Source: Centrapalus pauciflorus (taxonomy: Eukaryota > Streptophyta > Magnoliopsida > Asterales > Asteraceae). From it: 64,000 bases of DNA. The number at the start of each line of letters is the position of its first letter. Within the stretch, counting starts at the first letter, position 1. The notes beneath the pieces are model-generated. The model was not told the origin of the DNA. It made no database searches and was given only the letters and a program-made list of their open reading frames with translations. This document shows positions 35,074-46,294 of this stretch, piece after piece. The stretch covers positions 565,430 to 629,429 of the forward strand of contig JAANYP010002636.1 in the NCBI GenBank assembly GCA_020465985.1, given 5' to 3'. The translations under genes were made by a program, and so were the position numbers.

Positions 35074-36215
35074 AAATGAACTTACCACCAAGGAGCTGAC
35101 ATCCACCTGTTGTGCTTTTTCTGTCTAGCCTGCGGCCTGCAAAATCAGAATTTGAATAACCTGTTAGCTCAAGACTTGAGTGTTTGGGATACCAAAGACC
35201 CAAACCTGGTGTACCCTTAAGGTATCTGAAGATTCTTTTTACATCAGCTAGATGGATTCCTTAGGATCAACCTGAAACCTAGCACATAAACAGGTAGCAA
35301 ACATAATATCTGGTCTACTAGCAGTTAAATGTAGCAAGCTCCAAATCATGCCTCTGTAAGCTGTTACCCAAACAGCTTTGCCACTGGCTATCAGCATCCA
35401 AGTTTACATTGGTTGCCATTAGGGTTTTCGTAGGAGAATTTTGATCAAATTTAAACTATTTCAAAATATCTAAAGTGTACTTTCTTTGATTTATGAAAAT
35501 TTATGAAAATTTTATTTGAGTAGTGAAAAATTCTTGCATAACTGCTCATTAGTAGAACCAAATATTATGTCATCCACATAAATTTGAACAAACAATATCA
35601 GACTTCACCATATATATGAACAATGTGGTATCCACTTTACCTCAGGAATAACCATTGCATAAGGAAATCAGTTAGAGTGTCATACCAGGCTCTAGGGGCT
35701 TCATTTAGACCATAGGGGGCTTTGTCCAAATTATTGACAAAACCTGGGTGATGTTCATTTTCAAAACCTGGAGGCTACTTGACATACACTTCTTCTTGTA
35801 GCTTCCCATTAAAAAAATGCACTCTTCACATCCATTTGAAATACCTTCATACTCTTATGGGCAGCATAGGCTAGAAACAAACGAATTGCTTCTAACCTTG
35901 CCACTGGAGCAAATGTTTCCTCATAGTCGATGCCTTCTTCCTGTCTGTAGCCTTGAGCAACCAGTCTTGCCTTATTTCTAATAACATGACCTTGCTCATC
36001 CATTTTGTTCGTGAAAACCCATTTAGTGCCAATTATTGTTTTACCTTTAGGAGCAGGGACCAGCTTCCACACTTTGTTTCTCTCAAAGTGATTGAGCTCT
36101 TCTTGCATGGCAGTGATCCAATTGGCATCTTTTAGTGCTTCATCAACTTTCTTAGGTTCCATCAGGGACACAAAGCTAGAAAACATACAAAAGTTCCTAA
36201 GCTGTCCCATCTTGT
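35074..36215 (-). pseudogene. Copia G RT and RNase H
   Basis: The RT N-terminus (36150-35809) is readable: EALKDANWITAMQEELNHFERN, KWVFTNKMDEQG, KARLVAQGYRQEEGIDYEE, FAPVARLEAIRLFLAYA, QMDVKSAFF, the classical copia RT fold entry. After a frameshift, GYGLNEAPRAWYD-like codons follow (about 35720). The YVDD catalytic region near 35600-35560 is degraded (FKFMWMT). RNase H is represented by ELTGYSNSDFAGRRLDRKSTTGG (35180-35110) and ends in the LTR junction. It is non-functional. Confidence 0.85.
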
Positions 36216-37920
36216 TTGTACCCCTTTGTTGATGTCACCAAGTATTTGATCATTGGGGTGACACCTGATCCACTTAGGATCATGCCTCTCTGAAGATTCT
36301 CCTGCATCATTTTCATCTTCAACAAGTCCTGTTGAATAGCTTTCAAGAATTTCAGACACACTGTTATCTTGATCCTCTTCACTTGTTTAACATGACTCTC
36401 CATTGTTGAACAAATCAGCATAAGATCCAGGAAAATCAACATTGATTGGTTCAGGACATGGTGCATTAATTATGTCAGTACACTTATTCACACAGGGTGT
36501 ATCAACATAGTCATCATCATGTCCATTGTGGTTAACAGGTTCCACTCTGGGTGTAGTGGAAGCTTTTGAGTCCTTTTCTTCATCACTGGAATGAATAAGA
36601 TCATCAAATCTGACTCCTGAAACTGATTCTGGAATAGCTTTGGTAGAAACATTCTTATAGTCCTCAAAGGTGACATTGATAGATTCATTTATCACCTTTC
36701 TTTTGTAGTTGTATACTCTGTAGGCTTTGGAGATAGCAAAATATCCAAAAAACACACCTTCATCAGCTTTGGGTTCAAATTTTGCCAGCTAGTCCCTCTG
36801 ATTCAAAATGAAGCAGGGACATCCAAAGAAATGGAAATAGCTAATATTTGGCCTTCTCCATTTGATTAACTCATAGGGAGTCTTGTTGAACCTTTTCACC
36901 ACCAAGGATCTATTTTGGGTGAAGCAGGCAGTGCTGACAGCTTCAGCCTAAAATGATGAAAGTAAACCTGATGCACAAAGCATGGTTCTAGCAACTTCAA
37001 TGAGGGTTCTATTTCTCCTGTCACCAAATCCATTTTGTTGGGGAGTTCTTACAGCTGAAAAGTTTTGTGAGATCCCTCTTTCTTCACAGAAGTCCTCAAG
37101 GGTACTGTTTCTGAATTCAGTACCATGATCCGTTCTAAGCTGCTTAACATGAGCAAGTTTAGCATCTCCATCTATTTAATAAACCCAATGATTTCTCTAG
37201 CAGCCTCTCCTTTGCTCTTTAGAAAAATCACCCATGCAAACCTGGAGAACTCATCAACCTTTGCTAGAGTGTATCTTCTACCTCCTAGACTTGGGACACT
37301 GACTGGTCCAAACAAGTCCATGTGAATTAAGAAGAGAGGAGTATCAATAGAGAAATTTTGCTTAGATTTAAAAGATGTTTTCCTCTGCTTGCCTTTCTCA
37401 CAAGTTATGCAGAGTTTGTCCTTAACAAAGGTTATAGAAGGCAAAACTGTTACCAACTCTTTCTTACTGAGTTTGTTGATATTCTTGAAGTTCAGGTTTG
37501 ATAGCCTTTTGTGCCATAACCAGTTCAGGTCTGCATTGCTTCTTGAGATAATGCAGGTTTCAGTTGTGGGATCAGCAGATTTCATGTCCACAACATATAC
37601 ACCTTTCATCCTTTGTGCACACAGCACAACTTTGCCTTGGGAATCCAAAATGTAACCCAGGTGCCCATCAAAGTTAACCTTGTAGCCAGCATCACACAGC
37701 TGACTTATGCTTACAAGATTATGTTTCAGCCCAGACACATAGGCTACTTTTTTTAATACAGCAGCACCAGCTTGAAGAGTTCCATATCCTTCTGCGGATC
37801 CCTGGACATTGTCACCAAAGGTGACTTTTAGCCCTTTATCAGGCCTGAGATCACTCAACAAATCCTTGCAACCTGTCATGTGGCCTGAGCAGCCCCTGTC
37901 CAAGTACCAAACTTGGGATG
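36216..37920 (-). pseudogene. Copia G protease and integrase
   Basis: The protease active site reads W-Y-L-D-R-G-C-S-G-H-M (37905), so the canonical D-S-G is D-R-G. The pre-integrase segment (37800-37480) has HNLVSISQLCDAGYKV and WLWHKRLSNLNFKNINKLSK, ending CITCEKGKQRKTS (zinc finger). The core has HMDLFGPVSVPSLGGRRY with the first catalytic Asp, and KVDEFSRFAWV. Near 37020 the third catalytic position reads NGFGDRRNRTL, with Asp in place of the usual Glu. The C-terminus ADEGVFFGYFAISKAYRVYNYKRK runs 36780-36700. The frame is broken near 37170 and 36790. Confidence 0.85.
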
Positions 37921-37979
37921 GTTGTTTGACCTGCAGAGTGTTGAATCATTTTTGTTGAGCTTCACAGCAGGTTTGGCAA

Positions 37980-40336
37980 ACTTATTCTCTTTTTTCTCTT
38001 TTTAGGCATAATGGCAACAACTTTACCTGTATCCTTTTTCTCTTTTTAGGAGGACATATATCAAATACAGGAAGTTTGATTGGCCTTTGACCTTCCACAG
38101 GTTTAGGAAACTTATTTCCAAATTTCTCAGGTTGTGCAATGGCTTTGCCTTTGCCCTTACTGAGATGTGATGGATGTTGCCTATCAACATAATCACTGCT
38201 TTTGGTTTTGAAAGACTTACCTTCATTTATAACCAAATTTCCACTATGATATAAAAACTTATTTGAAATCACAGCAGATTTACTTTCAACATGAGACTTA
38301 CCCCTGTTGAAAGCAGGCTGCTTACCTTTTGAAAACTTTTTCTCAAAATGATGAACATCAAAGGGATTAACATGTCTCTTACCCTCAGCTTTTGACCCAG
38401 AGCCTGTCTTGTTAATAGGTTTAGTGTCCAAAGCTGTAGCTTGAACTTGTTTTCCATTCTTTTTCATGTGTGAACCAGCTGAGCACTTAGCATACTGATT
38501 TGATGGAGAACACATTTGATCATCAGTTTTTGGAAATTTTTAACACAAGCTGTCAGTGTTTTGAGGCCTGACAAACCTATTTATTGAGACTCGCTTACCA
38601 TTTACTTTCTGAATGAAGGTACTTGGAAACTCACCAAAAGTGGATAAGTCTTTTTCCAGATTATTTATCTCAACAATTGAAGTTGCTTTGTCAAGATCCC
38701 CTCCAAGATAGGCTTGGATTTGAGCAGGGATTTGTTGACTGATACAATGATTGACTTGTAGTGCAGATTGGCACCAAGAGTCAACAATCTTTTGAAGCTT
38801 GGCATGTTTTGTGTCTGTTTCTCTCTTTTCTTCTAATAAAATGGAATTGATGTGTTTTAATTCATCAAGTTCATTTTCCAACTTATGGATGTTGTCCAGT
38901 TTACTAGTTTTATTTCAAGATCAGTTTTTAGGTTGGAGATTTCCGACAGAAAAATGTTATGCTTCTCAATAGCAGCTTTTAGATCAACAAGCAGATATTC
39001 AAAATTTTTAACTTAAACCATAAAATTTTGTACCTTATACATCATTGTTGGGTTCCAGTTCTCCAAGTTGCTGAGAGCCTCAGCTTCAGCCAGGTCATGT
39101 TGGAAGTTGCTTGTTGATGGGACATCAGTGTTGGCCATTACACAGTTGTTATCTTCTTCATCTGAAGATGAGTCACATTCCTCCCAATCACATGTCTCAG
39201 TCATGAGTCCCTTTTGCTTGTCGGAAGCCACTGAGTCTTCCAACTTCCTCAGCTTAGCCATGGCCATTAGGTACTTAACCCTGTAGCCATCGTCCCTGTT
39301 TGTCTTGTATGCTTTGGATGATGAGCCAACAGCTTTACACACACAGTCAGTAGCAATATGTCCTGTTTTGCCACATTTAAAGCACTCAGCCTTAGTTTTA
39401 TTAAATGCCTTCTTTTTGATGGCACCTGACTTCTTCTGCAGCATTCTTCCACCAAACCTCTTCTTGTTGAATTTTCTGACAAGCATTGCAATCATTTGCT
39501 CATCATCTAATTTAGCAAGATCTTCACAGTCTTCCTCCTCAGACATTTCTTCCCTTTCATCATCAGCCTGTTGATCAGGTTGTGTGAAGACATCACACAC
39601 CTGACCAGCATGTTGTCTCACGCTGGCCACTAAGGGAGCACCTCTTTTGGATATTTCCATGGCATTTCTTTTTCTGTTGCCTTGACTGCTCATCATTTAG
39701 TAAAGACCCATATAGATTTACAAGGTCCATACTTTTTATGGTGCCTGAATTTCTTAGAATAGTAGAGAAATAATTCCATTCCTTAGGCTGTCCTTGGTGA
39801 TGCCAACAACTTTGAGATCATTGATTAGAGCAGTGAATCTGGTATAGGTTTCAGTGAGGGACTCCTTTGGCTTTGCAAAGAAGACTTCATACTGTTAAAC
39901 AAGATTGTTGATCTTGTTATCCAGTGTGATAGTGGGACCATCATAGACGGTACACAAAGTATCCCACATCTCCTTTGTAGTTTTCATTTTCTCAACCTGT
40001 TTGAACACAACGTCTGGAAGAGAAATAACCAGGTTGTTTCCTGGATTTTGCATCAAGAGCAATCAGCCTTTTCTCTTCATCAGACCATTGAGCTTTTGCC
40101 TTTTCAAAGGTTCTGATCTCAGGAACAGCTCCCTCAGCAGCAGGATTGATAGTAGTAACAGAGGTTGGCACATAGAGACCTTCCATTACTATCTTTGGTA
40201 GTTGTACATCCAGATTCTCTAAATAGTGCATCATTCTCCACTTACAACCAGAGAAGTTCTGATTATTGAACTCGGGGGGTTTGGCCATTGAACCATTGTC
40301 ATAGTAAGAGGAGGAGCTGGGAGCACTGTTGTTCAT
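37980..40336 (-). pseudogene. Copia G gag
   Basis: It starts at 40336 with MNNSAPSSSSYYDNGSMAK, followed by PEFNNQNFSGCKWRM of the N-terminal UBN2-type domain. Frames break at about 39990 and 39700. The second part (39696-39013) has a CCHC knuckle CFKCGKTGHIATDC (about 39385-39345) and acidic tails. A coiled-coil segment (38881-38540, ENELDELKHINSILLEEKRE) and a Lys-rich linker up to the protease (38515-37982) follow. This is the same architecture as other plant copia gags with a long linker. Several stops. Confidence 0.82.
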
Positions 40337-40384
40337 GGGGAAATAGGGAGAATGAGAGATCTAGAGTTAACACATACTCTATCT

Positions 40385-40396
40385 GCTCTGATACCA
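40385..40396 (-). promoter_or_regulatory. Primer-binding site (initiator tRNA-Met), copia G
   Basis: The minus strand reads TGGTATCAGAGC, two bases inside the LTR edge at 40399. Confidence 0.9.
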
Positions 40397-40398
40397 GT

Positions 40399-40860
40399 TG
40401 TAGGTCCCAAAAGGTTTCCCTTAGTGTATTGTTCTAAGCTGTAGAGGGGGGGGGGGTGAATACAGCGAATTAAAAATTCAATACAATTTTCTCGATGTTT
40501 GTGTATATTATTAACAAGTGTTAATTACAAACAAGCTTGACTGCGGAAAAGTTCAAGCTGAGATGACAGATACAACAGATGTTTAACTAATCTAAGACAC
40601 TCAGACTAGGTCTAATGAATATACTCACTATGATGAACTCACTGTTTTACAAGACACAAATGGACAGCTTGAATAAGAACAGCTTGGACACACGTTACTG
40701 TTTTATTCAACCAGACTTGCATGCATGAAAAACACACTTCAATGTACGATCTGCATTTCTAACTCTTGGTTATCTCATAATCCTTAGAAGCTTCCTTTTA
40801 TACTCTCACTGAGAAAATTAGTGAAAGTTCCTCATTGGACAGGGAGATAGTGGGATGACC
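40399..40860 (-). repeat. 5' LTR of copia G, left piece
   Basis: It begins TGTAGGTCCC next to the primer site. It carries a run of ten G at 40448-40457 and runs to the H insertion. It resumes at 51283-52005. The base run AGTGGGATG at the break matches the intact 3' LTR (34795). Confidence 0.85.
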
Positions 40861-41068
40861 TGTAACAACCCAGCTTTTATTTAAGTCTTTTATTTCGTCT
40901 CGATCCAAATAATGTAAATTTAATTACATTATTAATTATGTGATTTAATTAAGTTGATGACTATTTAAAATTAATTGAATATTTATATTATAAATTATTA
41001 AAGATGATTAAATTAAAAGATATGTAAAATACAAAAGTTTAGTGGGTTAAATAGCAAAAATGATAAAT

Positions 41069-41146
41069 TTATATATAAAAGCAAAAATTAATGATCAATT
41101 AAGATCATTAATCATCAAACCTCTCTCTCTCTAATCTCTCTCTACA
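41069..41146 (+). promoter_or_regulatory. Core promoter of H: TATA box and pyrimidine patch
   Basis: TTATATATAAAAG ends at 41081. About 40 nt later the CTCTCTCTCTAATCTCTCTC patch begins. The same pair is conserved in element I (62184-62099, minus) despite drift of the surrounding LTR, which supports a functional core promoter. Transcription start is inferred at or just after the patch. Confidence 0.6.
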
Positions 41147-41264
41147 CTCATACGGATACCTCAAAGATTCAACAAGAAATCCATAATTTTGCAAAGAATT
41201 TGGAATTAAAGCTAAGGAGGAGTTACTACAACAATTAAGCAACAAGAAACTACAAAGATTTAAG

Positions 41265-43228
41265 GTAATTCTTGATTTAAATTTCAAGAAATTATGATTT
41301 TGGTTCGGTTTCATTAAAAACCGAAACCAAGAATTTTATATGTGAAAAATGTTGTTGCATGTTCAAAATTTTAGTAGAATATGATGAATTTAGGTTAATA
41401 GAAGTCATTAAAACAAAATTATGGGTTTGATGGTCCAAAATAAGCAATAAATCCGAAAATTTTATGAATTTTGGGTTCTTGATAAAATGGCATATTTTGG
41501 ATGATCTTACTCAAATTAGGATGTTATTAATAGGGAAAAATGTATAAAAACACTCCAATAATGTTATTATATCAATATATAACATTGCATGTTACTAAAA
41601 AGTGTTTTTGGGAATTAATATGAAAAATCCGTATGAAGAACACCAAGAACACCAAGAACAATTTTTGGAATATTAACAAGTGTGGGATCCGAATTCGGAT
41701 GACTCGAATTCGGATGATGTCCCATTTCGGACCACGAAATTCGGATGAAATCCATTTCGTTCCCATACTTCGGATAACAAATAAATATTTTGATAAGTGT
41801 TGGTCCGAACTCGGATGATCCGAGTTCGGATGGTATCAATTTCAAATGGTATCAATTTCGGATGATTGGACAAATTCGGATGCTTTCATATTTCGGATCC
41901 TCAAAATTCAGATAAATGCCAATTTTGTTTGATCCTAATTTCGGACCCAAAGTTAATTCGGATAATATGCCCATTTCGGATACTAATTCGGATATAGTAT
42001 TCCGGATCATGAAAGATCCGAATTCGGTACCCATTTAATGATCCTAAATTCGGTTAAATGTTTAATTCGGATGATGAAATTTGTTGGTCCAAATTCGGAT
42101 CATCCTTTGGTCCGAACTCGGATGTCAGATCCGAATTGGTACGAATCCGGACCCTGATCCGAATGAATCCGAATCCGGATCCCAATCCGGGCTGATCCGA
42201 AATTTATGATCCGAAACCCAATATTTTATGGATTTTGACATTTCAATTAAATAAATGATTTATATGCATATGTTTTTAGTCATATAAATATATATATATA
42301 TGATATATATATATGTATAGAAAGCTTTTGAAGATATTATGAAACAAAGAATATGAACAAATGAAAGATTGATAAGTTATCAGAATCAGATAGAATTACA
42401 GATTTTAATGACCAAAAGATGATGAAATTCCATGATAATGATGATGACAAAGATGATGAAATTAACATGATTTTATCATGAATGAAATTGAACAGGTTCA
42501 GTATATTCTGAACAAAGGTTTAAAGACTTAAAGACTTAAAAGCGAGTCAGAGAATTAATTGACAGATTACAGATTGACAAAGATAAAATCCTGAGAAAAC
42601 TCAGGTGGCAGATTCATATATCTGTTTGACCATGACCCATACCTGTGAGTTATAGATATTCAGATTGAACATGCATAGATCCGGTTGAGATATATTGCTG
42701 CTGTTAGATTTATTGACATTCATTTATCAGCTAGATTGAGACCTGTGCACACCATGGTTGGGTGTTGCCCAGTGAATCATGATAGCTATTTGATTATCTT
42801 TTCATATTGCATTTAATATTGCTTCAGACTTTGCTTTATGATTCATTGCTATCATGACTTCTAAGACATATGCTTACATCATTGATCAGATATTTGATAG
42901 ATTGATTCAGCTTGACTAGCCCTTATGGTCTATTGTTCTAGACCCGGCTATTTCACCAGTTCTTATGAACTTGGTAATGACCTCCGATGTTCCACCATAT
43001 TGACTTACTGGTAGCTAGCCCAGTATGTGGCTGATCCCCACGATTTAAGCGTGAGTGTGGCTTGAACATCATCCGATCTTATGATACTATATCTCAATCA
43101 TGAGGGCTGTAGCGGCAGCCAAGACATATCACGCTTAGATTTATGACTCCGCTTGACACGCATGTTAATATTGAAAATTTATAAACTCACTAAGCTTTGC
43201 TTACAGATGTTGCGTTAATATTTTACAG
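41265..43228 (+). other. Predicted LTR leader intron, element H
   Basis: Donor GATTTAAG|GTAATTC at 41265; acceptor AATATTTTACAG|GAAAAGCC at 43228; 1964 bp. An alternative acceptor GCTTACAG lies at 43206. The CACTAAGCTTTGCTTAC block before the acceptor and GGAAAATCACCTGCAGGACC after it are shared with I, and in diverged form with F and B. Splicing would join a roughly 120-nt first exon to the last 345 bp of the LTR, the primer site and gag. Confidence 0.58.
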
Positions 43229-43576
43229 GAAAAGCCAAGGAAAATCACCTGCAGGACCTAGTACTTAGGTCATTCAAGATCCAAGTTTTGAAGCTTTCTT
43301 AGACCACTACTCAACAACCTTCTGGTACTGATTGGAAGAAAGCAAATGTGGTGGTTTTGGGTAGACTTGATGCGATTTATGATGTTATGACTAGATTAGA
43401 TGTTACCCTTTTATAACTTTATTTAGAAATATGTAAACTTAAATCCTAATCTGTAATGTACATGTAATTTAATTTTCCGCATTATATTTACCCTATCTTA
43501 GTATGGTTGATATCGTATTGCATATTATGGGACCTAGACTAGTGAGCACTGCCCGTAAGGGGTGGTCTTCACAGGA

Positions 43577-43588
43577 TGGTATCAGAGC
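43577..43588 (+). promoter_or_regulatory. Primer-binding site (initiator tRNA-Met), element H
   Basis: TGGTATCAGAGC, three bases after the LTR. Confidence 0.93.
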
Positions 43589-43772
43589 ACTAGTTTGAGT
43601 GAATCAAGTATTACGTGAGTATACTTGATCTCAAACTGAAGCAATACATATGTATCAATCATTTAGGTGGGTTGAACTGAGATAGGATGTACAGACTGTT
43701 AGGATGGGAAAAAGGGTACATAGATCTAAGTCTATAAACTGATAGTTAATTGATTTTAATTTTCAGTAGAAG

Positions 43773-44960
43773 ATGTCAGGATCAGGATCAGGTGATATTC
43801 CCAGCAACATGAATCCCCAACAAATGTTTGAAATGATGCAACAACTTCTAGCCCAACACTCAGAACAACAGAACAAAATAATACAAGAACAGTTTCAGGG
43901 CAGAGATGAGGCCGAAGCTAAAAGACGTGAAGAAAAGAAAAATAAGAGAAAAGAAAAGCAAGTCCAGACTAATGAATCTGATTCTGATAATTCAAATCCA
44001 GAAACCCAAATTGCTCAGCCAAAAGGCTGCAAGTTTAAGGATTTCAAAGCTAGCGGTGCTTTGAATTTCGAAGGAACAGTTAATCCGATTCAGGCGATGG
44101 ATTGGATTAGTCATACCAAAGAGATCTTTAGAATCTCTGACTGTTTAGCCTCGAAGAAAGTAAGTTATGCATCCGCATTATTTGTCGGTGCTGCACGTGC
44201 CTGGTGGAAAACTCAGAGAAGTATCTACGGCGAAGAAATAATTCAGACTCTAGAATGGAACCAATTTCTTGACATGTTCAACGCAAAGTATTGTCCAGTC
44301 GATCAGCAAGATAAGATGGAAGTCCAATTGATGCAGTTGACTCAGGGGACAAAGACTATTGATGAATACGAACACGAATTCTCAAGACTATGCGGCTACT
44401 CTTCCTATCAAGTAGCTATCGAGGAAAGAAAGATGAATAGATTTCGTGTAGGACTTAATCCAAGATACAGACATCCGATGAGCGCTATCAAATACAAGAG
44501 TTACTTAGAAATGGTAGAAGCGGCTAGATAAATCGAGCGAGGATATTTAGAATACGTCGATCAGCTTTATGCTCTGTCTACTAACCCGATGAATCCGTCT
44601 CCTCCAAAGAAACAGCGATTTGGCAGATTCTTTAAGCCAAATAAGTCTCAGTCACCATCTCAGCAATCTCATCAACATAGTTCACCACAGAAAGCACAAG
44701 CTTATTCCCTAACGAACGAGCCACGATTCTGCAAGCGATGCAGAAAGTCACATATGGGGTTGTGCAATCGAGAAGATGTTACTTGTTTCGCGTGCAACAT
44801 GATCGGTCACAGCAGTGAAGAATGCCCACAGCATGGACGTGGATGTGCAAAATGTGGTAAAAGAGGACACTTCATGTACCAGTGTCGAAGCGGGCAACGT
44901 TATCAATCTCAATCATCCGCAGGAGGTTCTACTGGGAAAAGTTCTACTGCAACGCCGACT
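43773..44960 (+). CDS. Element H Gag (one internal stop)
   Basis: The start ATG at 43773 gives MSGSGSGDIPSNMNPQQMF. A Gln/Lys/Glu-rich basic stretch (residues 30-75) precedes the Retrotrans_gag capsid domain (about residues 100-230: FEGTVNPIQAMDWISHTKEIF, AWWKTQRSIYGEE, FNAKYCPVDQQDKMEVQ, QGTKTIDEYEHEFSRL). A TAA at 44529 sits where a Gln codon CAA is likely, so a C-to-T change. The same frame continues without other damage. Three Cys-rich units follow at 44730-44890: CKRCRKSHMGLC, CFACNMIGHSSEEC and CAKCGKRGHFMYQC. Gag packages RNA in particles, and translation continues into Pol with no frame change. Confidence 0.9.
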
Positions 44961-46202
44961 GCACGGACTCGGGCTTTCCAAATAACAGCCGAGGAAGCAA
45001 AAGAAACACCTGATGTAGTTACGGGTATGTTTTTACTTAACTCGATTCCGGCTCGTGTATTATTTGATTCTGGCGCAAGTCGTTCCTTCATATCGACTTC
45101 TTTTGCAACAAGATTACTTAAATCCCCATCGAAGCTTCCTATGGTACTAGACATTGAGATAGCTAGTAACAATTTTGTTATGGCTGATTCCGTTTATCGT
45201 AATTGCACACTACTTGTTGATAATATCGTATTCAATCTCGACCTATTCCCGATTCCGTTAAAAGAATTTGACGTCATCATCGGCATGGATTGGCTAATGA
45301 ACAACGAGGCTACAATTATCTGCAACCGGCGAGTCATCAGAATCAAGTCTTCAGACGGCCGAGTACTTGAGATCAAGGGCGAGAAGCGAAAAGGTGATCA
45401 CTGCTTCATTTCTGTTGATAAAACTTATAAGTATCTATCCAAGGGTCGCGAATCCTATCTGTGCTACGTTTTATCTGAATCCAACTCTGAAAAGAAATCG
45501 TTGTCCGATATTCCTATCGTCTGTGAGTTCCCAGACGTATTCCCTGACGATATTTCCGGAGTGCCACCGGAACGTCAAGTTGAGTTTAGTATTGACTTGG
45601 TTCCTGGTGCGGCTCCTATCGCAAAAGCTCCATACAGACTTGCACCTGCAGAAATGCAAGAAATGTCTAAGCAACTGCAAGAGCTGTTAGAGAAGGGGTT
45701 TATCCGACCGAGTTCTTCTCCGTGGGGTGCACCAGTTCTATTTGTTAAAAAGAAAGACGGAACCTTCCGTATGTGCATCGACTACCGCGAGTTGAACAAA
45801 GTCACCATAAAGAATAAATATCCTTTGCCCAGGATCGATGATCTGTTTGATCAGCTGCAAGGAGCCAGCTATTTCTCAACGACAGATCTCCGTTCTGGGT
45901 ATCATCAGCTGAAAGTTAGAGATGAGGATATTCCGAAGACAGCTTTCCGTACAAGATACGGTCATTACGAATTTCTCGTGATGCCGTTCGGCTTAACAAA
46001 TGCACCAGCGGCATTCATGGATCTCATGAATCGCGTGTGCAGACCAATGTTGGATAAATCCGTTATCGTGTTCATAGACGATATTCTGATTTACTCCAAA
46101 ACGGAGGCTGATCATTCCGTTCATCTGCGACAGTTGCTAGAGTTGTTAAGAAAAGAAAGACTCTACGCAAAGTTTTCTATGTGCGAATTCTGGCTCAGAC
46201 AG
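44961..46202 (+). CDS. Element H Pol exon 1: protease and reverse transcriptase
   Basis: This continues the Gag frame. Protease: ARVLFDSGASRSF at about 45055, with the catalytic D-S-G. Linker with IIGMDWLMNNEATIICNRRVIR (45276). RT from about 45520: PDVFPDDISGVPPERQVEF, GFIRPSSSPWGAPVLFVKKKDG, MCIDYRELNKVTIKNKYPLPRI, YGHYEFLVMPFGLTNAPAAF, and the catalytic F-I-D-D box at 46071. It ends at WLRQ (46202), directly before the 92-bp insert. No stops. If the insert is not spliced, translation ends two codons later at TAA. Confidence 0.93.
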
Positions 46203-46294
46203 CTATAATCTCTATTATATATGTCTTGAGCTGTTTCCTTAACTATTCTATGATTCACATCAGAACTTGAATTTCAATCTTGATTATCTTATAG
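46203..46294 (+). other. 92-bp intron between RT and RNase H, donor mutated, element H
   Basis: The frame stops after WLRQ and resumes exactly at IQFLGHV. The acceptor CTTATAG|ATTCAA is good. The donor reads CAG|CTATAA, a GT-to-CT change from the expected CAG|GTATAA. Position matches B's intron (11842-11931) to the codon. It is not a multiple of three and has an immediate in-frame stop, so RNase H and integrase depend on its removal. Confidence 0.65.

Larger units (their letters stand above)
40861..43573 (+). repeat. 5' LTR of gypsy H
   Basis: It is 2713 bp, starts TGTAACAACCCAGC and ends GGTGGTCTTCACA. TATA-like box 41069-41080, pyrimidine patch 41121-41146. ATTCGGAT motif array at about 41690-42210. 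Predicted intron 41265-43228. No coding gene inside. Confidence 0.93.

Noticed and set aside
41572..42034. Repeated short frames in the H LTR (also at 49186-49648)
   Set aside because: Both LTR copies show them because the LTRs are near-identical. They translate the ATTCGGAT array and lie in the predicted intron.
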